A stretch of 56,776 bases of DNA from an uncultured Dorea sp. (GTDB lineage Bacteria > Bacillota_A > Clostridia > Lachnospirales > Lachnospiraceae), in NCBI GenBank assembly GCA_910579015.1, contig CAJTRO010000002.1, forward strand, positions 90,520 through 147,295. The letters run 5' to 3'. Position numbers and translations under genes: made by a program. The notes under the pieces were generated by a model. It saw only the letters and a list, made by a program, of their open reading frames with translations, ran no database searches and was not told the origin of the DNA. This document shows, in pieces, positions 44,331 to 52,943 of this stretch; position 1 is the first letter of the stretch; each line of letters begins with the position of its first letter.

Positions 44331-45698
44331 GTGTATCCGAAGCATCATCGACACCCTGGCGTTGTGTGTCACAGTATTCTCGATCACCAGACATCCGCCC
44401 TGCGCCTTCACAAATCTTTCGGCAGTATATAGCCCGATCCCGTGGTGATTCTTACTGCTGCGGCTTTGATCGCCCTGGTAGAACTGCTCTGCGGCGTGTT
44501 CCAAATCCTGTATTGTAAACCCAGGCCCCTCATCGGCAACGGACACCGCCAGATAGTCCCCCTCCTCCTTTACCCTCATTTCCATGGAAATATCAATCCT
44601 GCCGTTTGGCGGACTGTATTCCACGGCATTGCCAAGAATGTTATGGAACGCCCGCAAAATCTGATGTTCATCGCACCAGAGCGTTCCGTATAACTCTTTT
44701 CTGTGGAAAATAACCGTGCGCTGTTTCGCTGAGGCGAGAAGACGTGCCTGCTCCGTAAAAAGATCCGCAAGGCCGTCACAGGATTTCTCATTGTATCTGC
44801 CGGATTCTTCCTGCTTCATGTCTTCTGAAAGCAATTCGTTCAATAATGCAAGATACTCTTCCATCATCGACACACTTCGCAGGATATCCCTGTCATACTC
44901 CTGCTCTTCCTCTGTCAGTCCTCCCTCCGCCAGTAATTCTGCATTGCCCCTGATGACCGTAAGAGGTGTCTTAATATCATGGGCAAGGGCCGTGATCTGT
45001 TCTTCCCGGCTCTTTTCCAGATTCCACTGTCTGTAGAGCGATTCCTTAAGCGCCTCCTTCATCTGGTTCAGGGAGATCAAGACTTCCTCTACTTCTTTTA
45101 ACTCAGAATGCTCTTCCTCAAATTCCAGATCATGATCCCTGATTCTCGCCGTCACCTCACTCAGGACAAGAAGCTTCTTCTTCATGTATTTTCCAAAATA
45201 CCGCGACACCAGAACCGTATGGATGAGAAACAGCACGATAAAGGACAGGACCAGAAGGACGTCCGGATTGGGCAGGTATTTCTCAAGAACTTCATTTTTA
45301 AACCGCGGCGCGATCTCATACTTTACGATACATATCTCCTGGGAATCAAGCGCAATAAACCGGTAATACCCTCTTTTGCGGCCATAGATACTGCCTCTTT
45401 CATAATTCTCCCATGCCTCAGAGATCTCCTTTCCGGAAAGTGTACCGTACAGCCAGCTTCCGTCTGATCCATATACTCCGTACAGGCATCCCTCTGGCAG
45501 GAGTTCCTCCGTGACCTTCGAAACCTTCCGAATCCCGCCCGCGGCTTCATTAAGCTCTGCTTCCATATGATTTGCCGGAAGAACTCTTCCCGTCACATCC
45601 AGCACATACCAGAACACAAACAGAAAAAATATCCAGAACAATACGCCCGCTGTGTAGAAACAGGCATATCTGAAAAAAACGGTTGAGATCCTACGCAT
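44301..45698 (-). CDS. Sensor histidine kinase of a LanRK/CprK-type two-component system
   Basis: A 465-residue membrane kinase. Membrane segments at about residues 12-35 and 147-165 flank an extracellular sensor of ~110 residues; a short linker follows; the phosphorylated histidine is His240 in ALAHDIKTP, and the ATPase part has N, G1 (ADEGPGF) and G2 (HGIGLY) boxes. It overlaps the response regulator gene by eight bases; ATG at 45698 has GGAGG seven bases upstream, whereas the longer reading would lie inside the regulator. It probably senses a peptide antibiotic and controls the adjacent LanFEG transporter. Confidence 0.9.
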   Translation of the reverse strand: MRRISTVFFRYACFYTAGVLFWIFFLFVFWYVLDVTGRVLPANHMEAELNEAAGGIRKVSKVTEELLPEGCLYGVYGSDGSWLYGTLSGKEISEAWENYERGSIYGRKRGYYRFIALDSQEICIVKYEIAPRFKNEVLEKYLPNPDVLLVLSFIVLFLIHTVLVSRYFGKYMKKKLLVLSEVTARIRDHDLEFEEEHSELKEVEEVLISLNQMKEALKESLYRQWNLEKSREEQITALAHDIKTPLTVIRGNAELLAEGGLTEEEQEYDRDILRSVSMMEEYLALLNELLSEDMKQEESGRYNEKSCDGLADLFTEQARLLASAKQRTVIFHRKELYGTLWCDEHQILRAFHNILGNAVEYSPPNGRIDISMEMRVKEEGDYLAVSVADEGPGFTIQDLEHAAEQFYQGDQSRSSKNHHGIGLYTAERFVKAQGGCLVIENTVTHNARVSMMLRIHKTGTTPDDQ

Positions 45699-46362
45699 CT
45701 TTCTGCCTCCACCGGTATCCGATCCCCCATACGGTCTCAATCGGCTCAAGACCGGCCTTCTGGCACTTGCTCCGGATATTCTTAATATGCTCCGTGATCA
45801 CCGAATTATCACTCTCCTTCTCATACCCAAATACATACTCATAAATCCTGTCTTTTGAAAATACCTGCCCCTGGTTCATCGCCAGATACTCGCAGATCGC
45901 ATATTCGCTCTTGGTAAACCCAAGCTCTCTGCCGTCACAGCGCGCCTTCTTCTCCTTCAGGTAGAACTGGACGCCGCCAAACGATACCATATGCTTCTTC
46001 TTTCGTGTCTCTCTTCTGAGGTGGGCCGATACCCGGGCGCGCAGTTCTCCAAGGCCAAAGGGCTTGGTGATGTAATCATCTCCGCCGATTCCAAGCCCTC
46101 TCATGATATCTGCCTCTTTCGTCTTCGCCGTCAGGAACAGGATCGGGCAGTCCACCCTGTCCCGGATCTTTTCGCACAGCGTAAATCCGTCTATCCCCGG
46201 CATCATCACATCCAGAAGTATCAGCTGGTAATCCGTAAGCTTAAGCTCCTCAAGCTTTAGCGGATCGCTCTGCACTGTCACCTCGTACCCTTCCTTCGCC
46301 AGTGCGTTCCTGATTAATTTCAGGATTTTCTCATCATCATCTACTGCTAAAATCTTCTTCAT
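45691..46362 (-). CDS. OmpR/PhoB-type response regulator (LanR/CprR-like)
   Basis: A 223-residue regulator: receiver domain (1-120) with the acidic pocket VDDDE and phosphorylated Asp51 in ILLDVMMPG, Lys in FLTAKTKE, and a C-terminal winged-helix DNA-binding domain (about 128-223). It lies 16 bases after the last permease gene and overlaps the kinase gene, so the transporter and its sensor are one transcription unit, which gives an autoregulated loop. Confidence 0.92.
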   Translation of the reverse strand: MKKILAVDDDEKILKLIRNALAKEGYEVTVQSDPLKLEELKLTDYQLILLDVMMPGIDGFTLCEKIRDRVDCPILFLTAKTKEADIMRGLGIGGDDYITKPFGLGELRARVSAHLRRETRKKKHMVSFGGVQFYLKEKKARCDGRELGFTKSEYAICEYLAMNQGQVFSKDRIYEYVFGYEKESDNSVITEHIKNIRSKCQKAGLEPIETVWGIGYRWRQKDA

Positions 46363-46378
46363 CTCATCACGTTCCTAA

Positions 46379-47140
46379 TCAATCCTTACAAAATCTTCCT
46401 TCATAGAAATGAAACCATACCATAACCGTGCACCACAGCACGACTGTAACTGCCGTGCCGGCCGCCAGACTTCCTGCGGCAAATGAGGAAGCTTCTGCCC
46501 CATTTCCTATCTGACATTGTAACAGATATGCAATCCATCTGCCACCCCATGCGCAGGGAAAGAACTGCCACCTTCCTTCCCCAAGCCCCGTAAGAAACAA
46601 CGCGGCAATGAGCAGCTCCGCCGTCCCTGCACACAGAGAAATATTTTTCGAGAACCTCAGGTTCAAAAACAGGTGGAACAGATACAGATTCCATCCGCCA
46701 ATGAACAATCCGGCCGACAGCGCCAGATAGTCTCCTGCGGACAACACCGCCCTATCCGTCATCATCCAGTATCCCCCGGCAAATCCAAAGACAGCCAGCA
46801 GGACCGCCAAAAATCCCAGCCCCGCTAGGACCAGCCATTTGGCAAGAAACGGCACCCTTCTGTGCACCGCCGTTCCCAGAAATGTCTGAAACTGTCCCTT
46901 CTCTTCCATCTCCACAGCCATGGAGCAGATCACGCTTATGACCAGCGGAAGGACAACCGACAGCGCTTCCATATATCCTGATACTTTCTCAGCGTCACTC
47001 CACACGGCAAAAGAATAGTAAGAGAGAAACACCAGGATCCCAAGCACAGGGATCAGGACATGCAGCCACGGAATCAGCGTATGGCGCATTTTCCACAGCT
47101 CCGCACGGATATTCCTGTGTAATTCCTTCATCATATCCAT
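46379..47140 (-). CDS. Lantibiotic-immunity ABC transporter permease, MutG/LanG type
   Basis: A 253-residue permease with six membrane segments, beginning with a short cytoplasmic helix (ELHRNIRAELWKMRHT) typical of LanE/LanG proteins. A partner permease and ATPase lie directly upstream. LanFEG transporters expel lantibiotics from the membrane and give self-protection or resistance. It is four bases after the LanE-like gene. Family assignment rests on length, topology and order. Confidence 0.8.
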   Translation of the reverse strand: MDMMKELHRNIRAELWKMRHTLIPWLHVLIPVLGILVFLSYYSFAVWSDAEKVSGYMEALSVVLPLVISVICSMAVEMEEKGQFQTFLGTAVHRRVPFLAKWLVLAGLGFLAVLLAVFGFAGGYWMMTDRAVLSAGDYLALSAGLFIGGWNLYLFHLFLNLRFSKNISLCAGTAELLIAALFLTGLGEGRWQFFPCAWGGRWIAYLLQCQIGNGAEASSFAAGSLAAGTAVTVVLWCTVMVWFHFYEGRFCKD

Positions 47141-47144
47141 ACTT

Positions 47145-47909
47145 CTACCTCACAATCCTTCGTTCAAACCATTTACGGCTGACGAACCAGAATAACAGAA
47201 ACCATACTACAGAGGCTGTGATTCCCGCCGGCAGGCCGTCCCACTGTACCAGCTCCTGTGTAAAGGTAATGCTCCCAGGCTCTGCTGTCAGGCCGTTTGG
47301 AAGGATCTTTAGGATGATGCACATAAGCCTTGACGTAATGCCTCCCGGCAATATCATGAAAAACGGGTGGAGCGACAGTTCAATGGAACACAGGATATAA
47401 CTCCCCATATGGAGCAGCACCATGGGAAATGTTCCCACAATCTGCTGTAAGAACAGACAGAAGGGGATCTGCCAGACTGACGTCACAAACAAGACGGCGA
47501 CGGCCAGCAGCATCTCTCCTGTCGATGGATCGATCCGAAATACCTGCTGTACAAGCTGTTTGAGAACCGTACCGACTGCCAGCGTCATGCATAAAAATAC
47601 CAATAGTGCAATTCCCATACACCGGATGCCATATAAGATCTTCCCGTCCCAGACGCTTCCCATCTCCACCGGAAGCATCTGGACCGTGCGGTTATCCATC
47701 TTCTTATCCCGGTTTCCGACAGCAGAAGCGATCAGGGCAAGCATACCCGGAAACAGCGTGATATACCACCAGTTATAGCTGTCGATAATGAAATAATCTC
47801 TCGTAAGCCATCCCGCAAGACACACGGTGACCGCCGGCATGAGTACCATAAGCTTTTCCACAGAAGTATGACGGTTCTTAAGTTTTTCCGCCTGGTAATA
47901 TTTTCTCAT
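47145..47909 (-). CDS. Lantibiotic-immunity ABC transporter permease, MutE/LanE type
   Basis: A 254-residue permease with about six membrane segments; the N-terminus (AEKLKNRHTSVEKL) is the usual cytoplasmic start of LanE-like subunits. One base separates it from the ATPase gene and four from the LanG-like gene, so the three subunits are made together. With the ATPase it forms a LanFEG-type exporter. Confidence 0.82.
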   Translation of the reverse strand: MRKYYQAEKLKNRHTSVEKLMVLMPAVTVCLAGWLTRDYFIIDSYNWWYITLFPGMLALIASAVGNRDKKMDNRTVQMLPVEMGSVWDGKILYGIRCMGIALLVFLCMTLAVGTVLKQLVQQVFRIDPSTGEMLLAVAVLFVTSVWQIPFCLFLQQIVGTFPMVLLHMGSYILCSIELSLHPFFMILPGGITSRLMCIILKILPNGLTAEPGSITFTQELVQWDGLPAGITASVVWFLLFWFVSRKWFERRIVR

Positions 47910-47910
47910 C

Positions 47911-48618
47911 CTACAATACCTCCCTGTCAGATTCCTTCGCTGCCACCTTCATAAACAACTCCTCAAGACGGCTGGCCGACGGATTTTCTCCCTGGTATCC
48001 CAGCGCACCGTTTACGATGATGCCGATATGATCGGCCGTCTTAGAGATCTCGCTTAAGATATGGCTTGAGACAATGACCGTAATCCCCTCTTCGGGGAAT
48101 CTGCGTATCAGCCGGCGCAGTTCCTGAATACCGATCGGATCAAGTCCGTTGACCGGCTCGTCAAGGATCAGAAGCCTTGGTCTTGCAAGAAGCGCAATCC
48201 CTATCCCAAGACGCTGCTTCATTCCCAGTGAAAATGCACCGGCCCTCTTCTTCCCTGTATCAGAAAGATCCACCAGTTCCAACACATCCTGGATCCTCCT
48301 GTCTGGTATGCCAAGCATGAATGCCCGGACTTTTAAGTTCTCCCAGGCCGACAGGTTCTCGTATATCGGCGGCGTCTCTATCAAGCCCCCGATATCCGCA
48401 AGGTCCTTTCTGCTCCATGGATGGCCGTCAAAAAGCACCTTACCGCTGGTTGGCCGAAGGATTCCCGTCAGCATCTTAAGGATTGTCGACTTGCCTGCGC
48501 CGTTGGGGCCAAGAAGCCCGTATACACAGCACTCCGGCACCTGAAGAGACACTCCGCACACCGCCGGATGGCCCCGGAACTCTTTCGTTACACACTCGGT
48601 CTCTAAAATATTTTTCAT
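47911..48618 (-). CDS. Lantibiotic-immunity ABC transporter ATP-binding protein, LanF/BcrA type
   Basis: A 235-residue ATPase. Walker A GPNGAGKST is at residues 37-45, followed by the Q-loop, the signature FSLGMKQRL, Walker B LLILDEPVNGLDP and the switch histidine in VSSHILSE. ATG at 48618 has GGAAGG upstream; a reading to 48654 lacks support. It opens the F-E-G-R-K operon. The 110 bases upstream contain the dyad GTAAT-GG-ATTAC (48661-48672) and repeated ATAAGGA elements that could bind the response regulator; a promoter could not be fixed. Confidence 0.9.
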   Translation of the reverse strand: MKNILETECVTKEFRGHPAVCGVSLQVPECCVYGLLGPNGAGKSTILKMLTGILRPTSGKVLFDGHPWSRKDLADIGGLIETPPIYENLSAWENLKVRAFMLGIPDRRIQDVLELVDLSDTGKKRAGAFSLGMKQRLGIGIALLARPRLLILDEPVNGLDPIGIQELRRLIRRFPEEGITVIVSSHILSEISKTADHIGIIVNGALGYQGENPSASRLEELFMKVAAKESDREVL

Positions 48619-48728
48619 AATATTCCTTCCTTTCCCATAGCTTTTTTCATACAAGATTTCGTAATGGATTACAGGAATAAGGATAACAGGGAATTATAAA
48701 GAAAGTATAAGGAAATAAAGAATAATTT

Positions 48729-51125
48729 CTATTCACTCACTAATTCCTTCACCGACACACGGTTAACCGCCCTTACGACCACGCATGTTCCCAGAAAGAT
48801 GCAGACCGGCAACAGACCGATCCCCGCAAATACCCCCTCAAGAGAATGCGAAAATGGAAATTCCGTAAGACCGAACCCCTTCGCATAAGGAGTCAGAAGC
48901 CCCGGTACGATAAACGTCCCGGCCAGAAATCCCAGAACCGTCCCGCAAACTGCGCACAGGCAATTCCTCCACAGATAGATCTTCAATATCTGCCAGGGCG
49001 TCATCCCCACGGCCTTCAGAAGCCCGATCAGCCTCTGCTCCCGCCTGACAAGCAGAAATGTAAGATTCGTCGTCACCAGGACCAGTATGACAAGCAGCAC
49101 CGACAGAACAGTTGTGACTACCGAAGACAGAACCCCTGAAAGATTCTCGCCGTTTGACTTAGACGCAATAAATGAGAACCTTCCGCCATACTCCTCATTC
49201 AATTCCTTCCCGTACTCCCATTTATCCACCCCGTCGGACAGCACAAGCATATAATCCCCGAATCCTGCTTCTGCCTCCATGAACCGATCCAAGTCGTCCG
49301 TAACCATCCGTATGACCTTCCCGGAATTCGACAAGGTTTGGAATATCCCTGTGATCTCATACGCTTTCTTCTCTCCGTTTACGAACAATACCATCGTCTC
49401 TCCGATCGTCAGCCCGTATTCTTCTGCAAGCGTAAGTCCCACGTTGATCTCGTCCTCTTCGCGGGGGCGTCTGCCGTACAGAGACCTGTCTTCTATCTTC
49501 TCATTCCACGGCAGTTCATAGAGCTCCGTCACCATGCTCTGCCAGCTTTCTCCCTCTGCCGGCTGATAACTGGGATACACTTTATTTACTCCATATGTAT
49601 AATCCACTCTTGGATCTTGTTCCAACTCGTCCATGATCGAGCTTACCGGCGTATCCTCCAGAGAAGTGACATAGATATCCGTCTTGATGAACCCCCAGTT
49701 TTCCGGCTGATCGTCTATATTTCTGACCGCAGTAAGACAGCCCTGGCATACACATGCCAGACATCCGAAGATCAGCGACACGCTTACGATATACAGATAC
49801 CTTGCCTTCTTGCTGGTGATTCCCCTGACGGCGTAAAACAGTTCGAAAGAACCGCCTGCACAGCACGCCTTCCTCCCCTCCTTCCTGCTTTTATCCTTAG
49901 TCTTCCATGCGCCTGTCCTCACCGCGTCAGATGCATTTAATCTTTGTATTTTAAAAATAGAGCACAGACATACCGCCATGATCACTGCCATTATAAGAAC
50001 CCATACCAGAAACGGGTATTTCTCCGTTTTGGTAAAGGAAACGCCATAGATTCCCATATCGCCCAGAATCCCTGATATAAGCCCCCGGTTCATCCATCTG
50101 CCAAGCACACTGCCCGCCAGCGCGCCGGCCGCCCCTATTATTCCATAACTGATGAGATACGTGCCGATAACTTGTCTGCCGGTCATGCCAAGTGACAGGC
50201 AGATACCGATATTCCTGATATCTTCATCCATATCGCTCTTTATCAAAAACAGTACCAGCACGATGACTGTGGCGGCAAGGATCACGCTTACAAGGCACAA
50301 CACAGCCCCCGCCATCTGGTAAAGAGACGTATAACCGCCTTTGATCTTCTCATATGTATAAAGGGTATCGCCTAACGGCATCTGAAAATATTCTTCTGTC
50401 CTACGGATAAATTCCCGCTCTGTCTCAGGCGAATATTGCCTGAACCGGATCTCCAGATAACTTACCGCGCTGTTTTCTGCCAGCGGAAACTCCGAAATCA
50501 TGCCGTATCCGCACCACATCCGGTAAATATTGGTACTGCTGCCTCCAAAGACTGGATCCGCGACTATTTTTACAACCTTGACCGAAACGGACGTATCCGA
50601 CAGCTTAAAGGAAATATCATCGCCCGCTTTCAGGTTCAGGATATTCGCTATTTTCGTAGTGATCCAGACCTCGCCCTTTCCCGGCATCTCAAGCTGTGAT
50701 CCGTCTATGATCTTAGGAGAGAGCATCCTCTCACCGCCGTCTGCATGGATTCCCCGCTGTTCTTCCCCCGTCTGTATATCCTCCGGGAGCTCTGACAATA
50801 TGCCGTTGCCAAGCTTTACACCGTCTTTTTCGATGAAATCTATCGTCTTCGTGTTTTCTGTGATCTGATAATCAGATACATCCAGGGAATTGTCCATATA
50901 CTGTCTAACGTCATCGCACGAGACGACGCTGTTGCTCCACAGACAGCACATCTGCGCCCCTTTCATCCCCTCGTATGCCCTGTCGAATATGGCATCCAGT
51001 TCCCTTATAAAGACAAGTGCATTTACCATAAGAACCGCAGTGATCATGATACAGATCCCCAGAAGCAGATTCGGGATTCTTCTTCTTTTCACTTTTGCCA
51101 GCCCGCACATCATAACCGCATTCAT
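48729..51125 (-). CDS. FtsX/MacB-type ABC transporter permease
   Basis: A 798-residue permease in two halves: an N-terminal membrane segment, a large extracellular MacB-type domain, three membrane segments (FtsX domain), then a second segment-plus-extracellular-domain copy and three final membrane segments. Such proteins work as mechanotransmission devices or in peptide-antibiotic resistance and lipoprotein release. One base separates it from the ATPase gene, with which it forms the transporter. It ends 110 bases before the LanF-like gene, with no clear terminator. Confidence 0.88.
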   Translation of the reverse strand: MNAVMMCGLAKVKRRRIPNLLLGICIMITAVLMVNALVFIRELDAIFDRAYEGMKGAQMCCLWSNSVVSCDDVRQYMDNSLDVSDYQITENTKTIDFIEKDGVKLGNGILSELPEDIQTGEEQRGIHADGGERMLSPKIIDGSQLEMPGKGEVWITTKIANILNLKAGDDISFKLSDTSVSVKVVKIVADPVFGGSSTNIYRMWCGYGMISEFPLAENSAVSYLEIRFRQYSPETEREFIRRTEEYFQMPLGDTLYTYEKIKGGYTSLYQMAGAVLCLVSVILAATVIVLVLFLIKSDMDEDIRNIGICLSLGMTGRQVIGTYLISYGIIGAAGALAGSVLGRWMNRGLISGILGDMGIYGVSFTKTEKYPFLVWVLIMAVIMAVCLCSIFKIQRLNASDAVRTGAWKTKDKSRKEGRKACCAGGSFELFYAVRGITSKKARYLYIVSVSLIFGCLACVCQGCLTAVRNIDDQPENWGFIKTDIYVTSLEDTPVSSIMDELEQDPRVDYTYGVNKVYPSYQPAEGESWQSMVTELYELPWNEKIEDRSLYGRRPREEDEINVGLTLAEEYGLTIGETMVLFVNGEKKAYEITGIFQTLSNSGKVIRMVTDDLDRFMEAEAGFGDYMLVLSDGVDKWEYGKELNEEYGGRFSFIASKSNGENLSGVLSSVVTTVLSVLLVILVLVTTNLTFLLVRREQRLIGLLKAVGMTPWQILKIYLWRNCLCAVCGTVLGFLAGTFIVPGLLTPYAKGFGLTEFPFSHSLEGVFAGIGLLPVCIFLGTCVVVRAVNRVSVKELVSE

Positions 51126-51126
51126 A

Positions 51127-51960
51127 TTACCACCCTCTCTCTTTCAGAAAATCCATGAGTTCCTGTTCTTTCTTATCCATTCTATCCTGCCCGGTCCCCT
51201 CCGCTTTTGTAAACGTAAGCTCTCCCCCTGCATGTCCATCCTCAATATAGACGATCCGTTTCCCTCTGACGGCCACCTTCGTGTCATGCGTGACCAGAAT
51301 AATTGTCTGTCCCTTCTGGTTCAATTCACTTAACAGGTCCATCACCCGCTTTGTCTGGGCTGAATTCAGGCTCCCCGTCGGCTCGTCACACAGAAGGAGG
51401 GGCGGTTCATTTACAACAGAACGCAGGATCGCCGCACGCTGCTGCTGACCGCCGGAAAGCTGTGAAGGATACTTCCTGATATGTTCTGTTAATCCGAACT
51501 GGCCGCACAGCCTTAGTATGATATCCTTCCCTTGTTTTCCGTTTCCCGCCGGACGGCGTTTCAGCATCAATGGACGGCGCTTCAGCATCAACGGAAGCAT
51601 AATATTTTCATAAACCGTGAGATCAGGAATCAGGCATTGCTGTTGAAAAACAATCCCTATGTTCCTCTGCCTGAACACAGCCTTTGCCTTTCCATTCATA
51701 CGGCCGAAATCCACAGTATCGTCAACCGGCGGCTTAGTCGTCACGCCGGATGCCGGCATATACTTTATCGAACCCTCGTCAAAGTCGTCAATCCCTGCGA
51801 TCAGGTGCATAAGGCTTGTCTTTCCGGAACCGGACGCACCCATGATCACTACAAACTCCCCCTTATCCACATCTATGCTTACATTGTCGACGACTTTATT
51901 TTCCGTCTTTCCCACATAATATTTTTTCGTAAGATTTCTTACTTCCAGTAACTTTTCCAT
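51127..51960 (-). CDS. ABC transporter ATP-binding protein, MacB/LolD type, with an internal duplication
   Basis: A 277-residue ATPase for the FtsX-type permease. Walker A GASGSGKT is at residues 41-48, signature LSGGQQQR, Walker B LLLCDEPTGSLN and the switch histidine in VTHDTK. Two unusual points: an insertion between the Walker A region and the Q-loop (about residues 66-92), and an exact seven-residue duplication, LMLKRRP at 124-130 and 131-137, just after the Q-loop. The duplication adds a positively charged patch where the ATPase meets the permease. It lies 32 bases after the XRE-type regulator. Confidence 0.9.
   Translation of the reverse strand: MEKLLEVRNLTKKYYVGKTENKVVDNVSIDVDKGEFVVIMGASGSGKTSLMHLIAGIDDFDEGSIKYMPASGVTTKPPVDDTVDFGRMNGKAKAVFRQRNIGIVFQQQCLIPDLTVYENIMLPLMLKRRPLMLKRRPAGNGKQGKDIILRLCGQFGLTEHIRKYPSQLSGGQQQRAAILRSVVNEPPLLLCDEPTGSLNSAQTKRVMDLLSELNQKGQTIILVTHDTKVAVRGKRIVYIEDGHAGGELTFTKAEGTGQDRMDKKEQELMDFLKERGW
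51551..51592 (-). repeat. 21-bp tandem duplication inside the ABC ATPase gene
   Basis: Two adjacent 21-base units (51551-51571 and 51572-51592) differ at two positions, both without changing the encoded LMLKRRP. The frame is kept. Confidence 0.9.
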
Positions 51961-51992
51961 CGTTTTCTCCTTTCATTAACAGGCCGGATGGG

Positions 51993-52766
51993 TTAATCTT
52001 GAAACAAATCCTCAAGCCTTCGTCTGATACGGTACAGTAAAATAACATAGGCAGTCTCTATAACAGCCGTATAAAATAGTGATAATACAACCTGTGCGAT
52101 CCCGGAACCGATCCGGTTAAGATCGGTCATATAATTCAGCAGAGAAAATAGTCCAAGCGACGAAGTAATCCCTCCGAGCGTCAGAGACAGCGCGCCCGCA
52201 TATTTGACGGCATGGATGGACAACTGCATTTCTTTTACGGACAGCTCTGCTCCCGGCATATATGTTCTCCATGCATTTAAGTAATCATGAAACCTGCCGG
52301 AAATGGACAGGATCAGGAATTTTAAGCCTGCCAGGTAGAACAAGGTCGGTATATCAAAAATATCGGCCAGCTTCCCAAGCGGTAAACTGGAACCGACCAG
52401 CTGGATAAGCGCCAGTACAATAAACAGCGTGCCGATCATTGTACCGATTCCTCCGCCCTTCCGTCTTTTCTCATTTTCATTAAGCTCTCCGACCAGATCT
52501 ACAATATTACGCTCCGTCTTTTTTACATATTCTTCGGGCGACGGCTCTTCCTGTGAGAACTGTTCGCCTGCAAGCAGTTCGTTTACATTAATCTGTAACT
52601 CGGAACTGAGCTTTAAAAGGATTGACGCATCCGGCATCCGGTTTCCGGTCTCCCATTTTGATATGGTCTTGTCGGTGACGTCAATTCTCTCTGCCAATTG
52701 CTTCTGGGACAGCCCCTGCTTCTTTCTCATAGTCGCAATAAATTTCCCGATCTTTATTTGATCCAT
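51993..52766 (-). CDS. XRE-family regulator with C-terminal membrane domain
   Basis: A 257-residue protein. The N-terminal ~60 residues are a Cro/C1-type helix-turn-helix (KQGLSQKQLAERIDVTDKTISKWE). The rest has about four hydrophobic segments, so it is membrane-bound. Such regulators often sit beside ABC transporters they control. GGAGG lies eight bases before the ATG, and a promoter lies at 52802-52830. It is the first gene of the XRE-ATPase-permease operon. Confidence 0.88.
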   Translation of the reverse strand: MDQIKIGKFIATMRKKQGLSQKQLAERIDVTDKTISKWETGNRMPDASILLKLSSELQINVNELLAGEQFSQEEPSPEEYVKKTERNIVDLVGELNENEKRRKGGGIGTMIGTLFIVLALIQLVGSSLPLGKLADIFDIPTLFYLAGLKFLILSISGRFHDYLNAWRTYMPGAELSVKEMQLSIHAVKYAGALSLTLGGITSSLGLFSLLNYMTDLNRIGSGIAQVVLSLFYTAVIETAYVILLYRIRRRLEDLFQD

Positions 52767-52801
52767 CGTATTTTCCTCCGTTGCTTTTTCTTACAAGCTA
52801 A

Positions 52802-52830
52802 ACTATATGACATTTCAGCCGGCGGGGCAA
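52802..52830 (-). promoter_or_regulatory. Promoter of the XRE-ABC operon
   Basis: On the minus strand TTGCCC (52825-52830), a 17-base spacer and TATAGT (52802-52807) precede the XRE gene by about 36 bases. An inverted pair TCTCC/GGAGA lies just upstream (52831-52866) and could be an operator. Confidence 0.55.
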
Positions 52831-52880
52831 TCTCCAAATAGAAGAATACCTCTCCTATCTGGAGAATCAAAGCCTCTTTG

Positions 52881-52943
52881 CCGTAACCGTCAGTGGATTC
52901 ATAACCGTCAGCAGAACTGTAACCGTCAGCGGATCCGTAACCG
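52881..52943 (-). repeat. 18-bp tandem repeat spanning the stop codon of the lysozyme gene
   Basis: Three units of 18 bases plus a nine-base remnant. Unit 1 (52926-52943) encodes the last five residues (RLRIR) and the TGA of the lysozyme; units 2 (52908-52925) and 3 (52890-52907) repeat this segment, each again with TGA in the same frame, downstream of the real stop. Units differ at a few positions. Confidence 0.85.
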
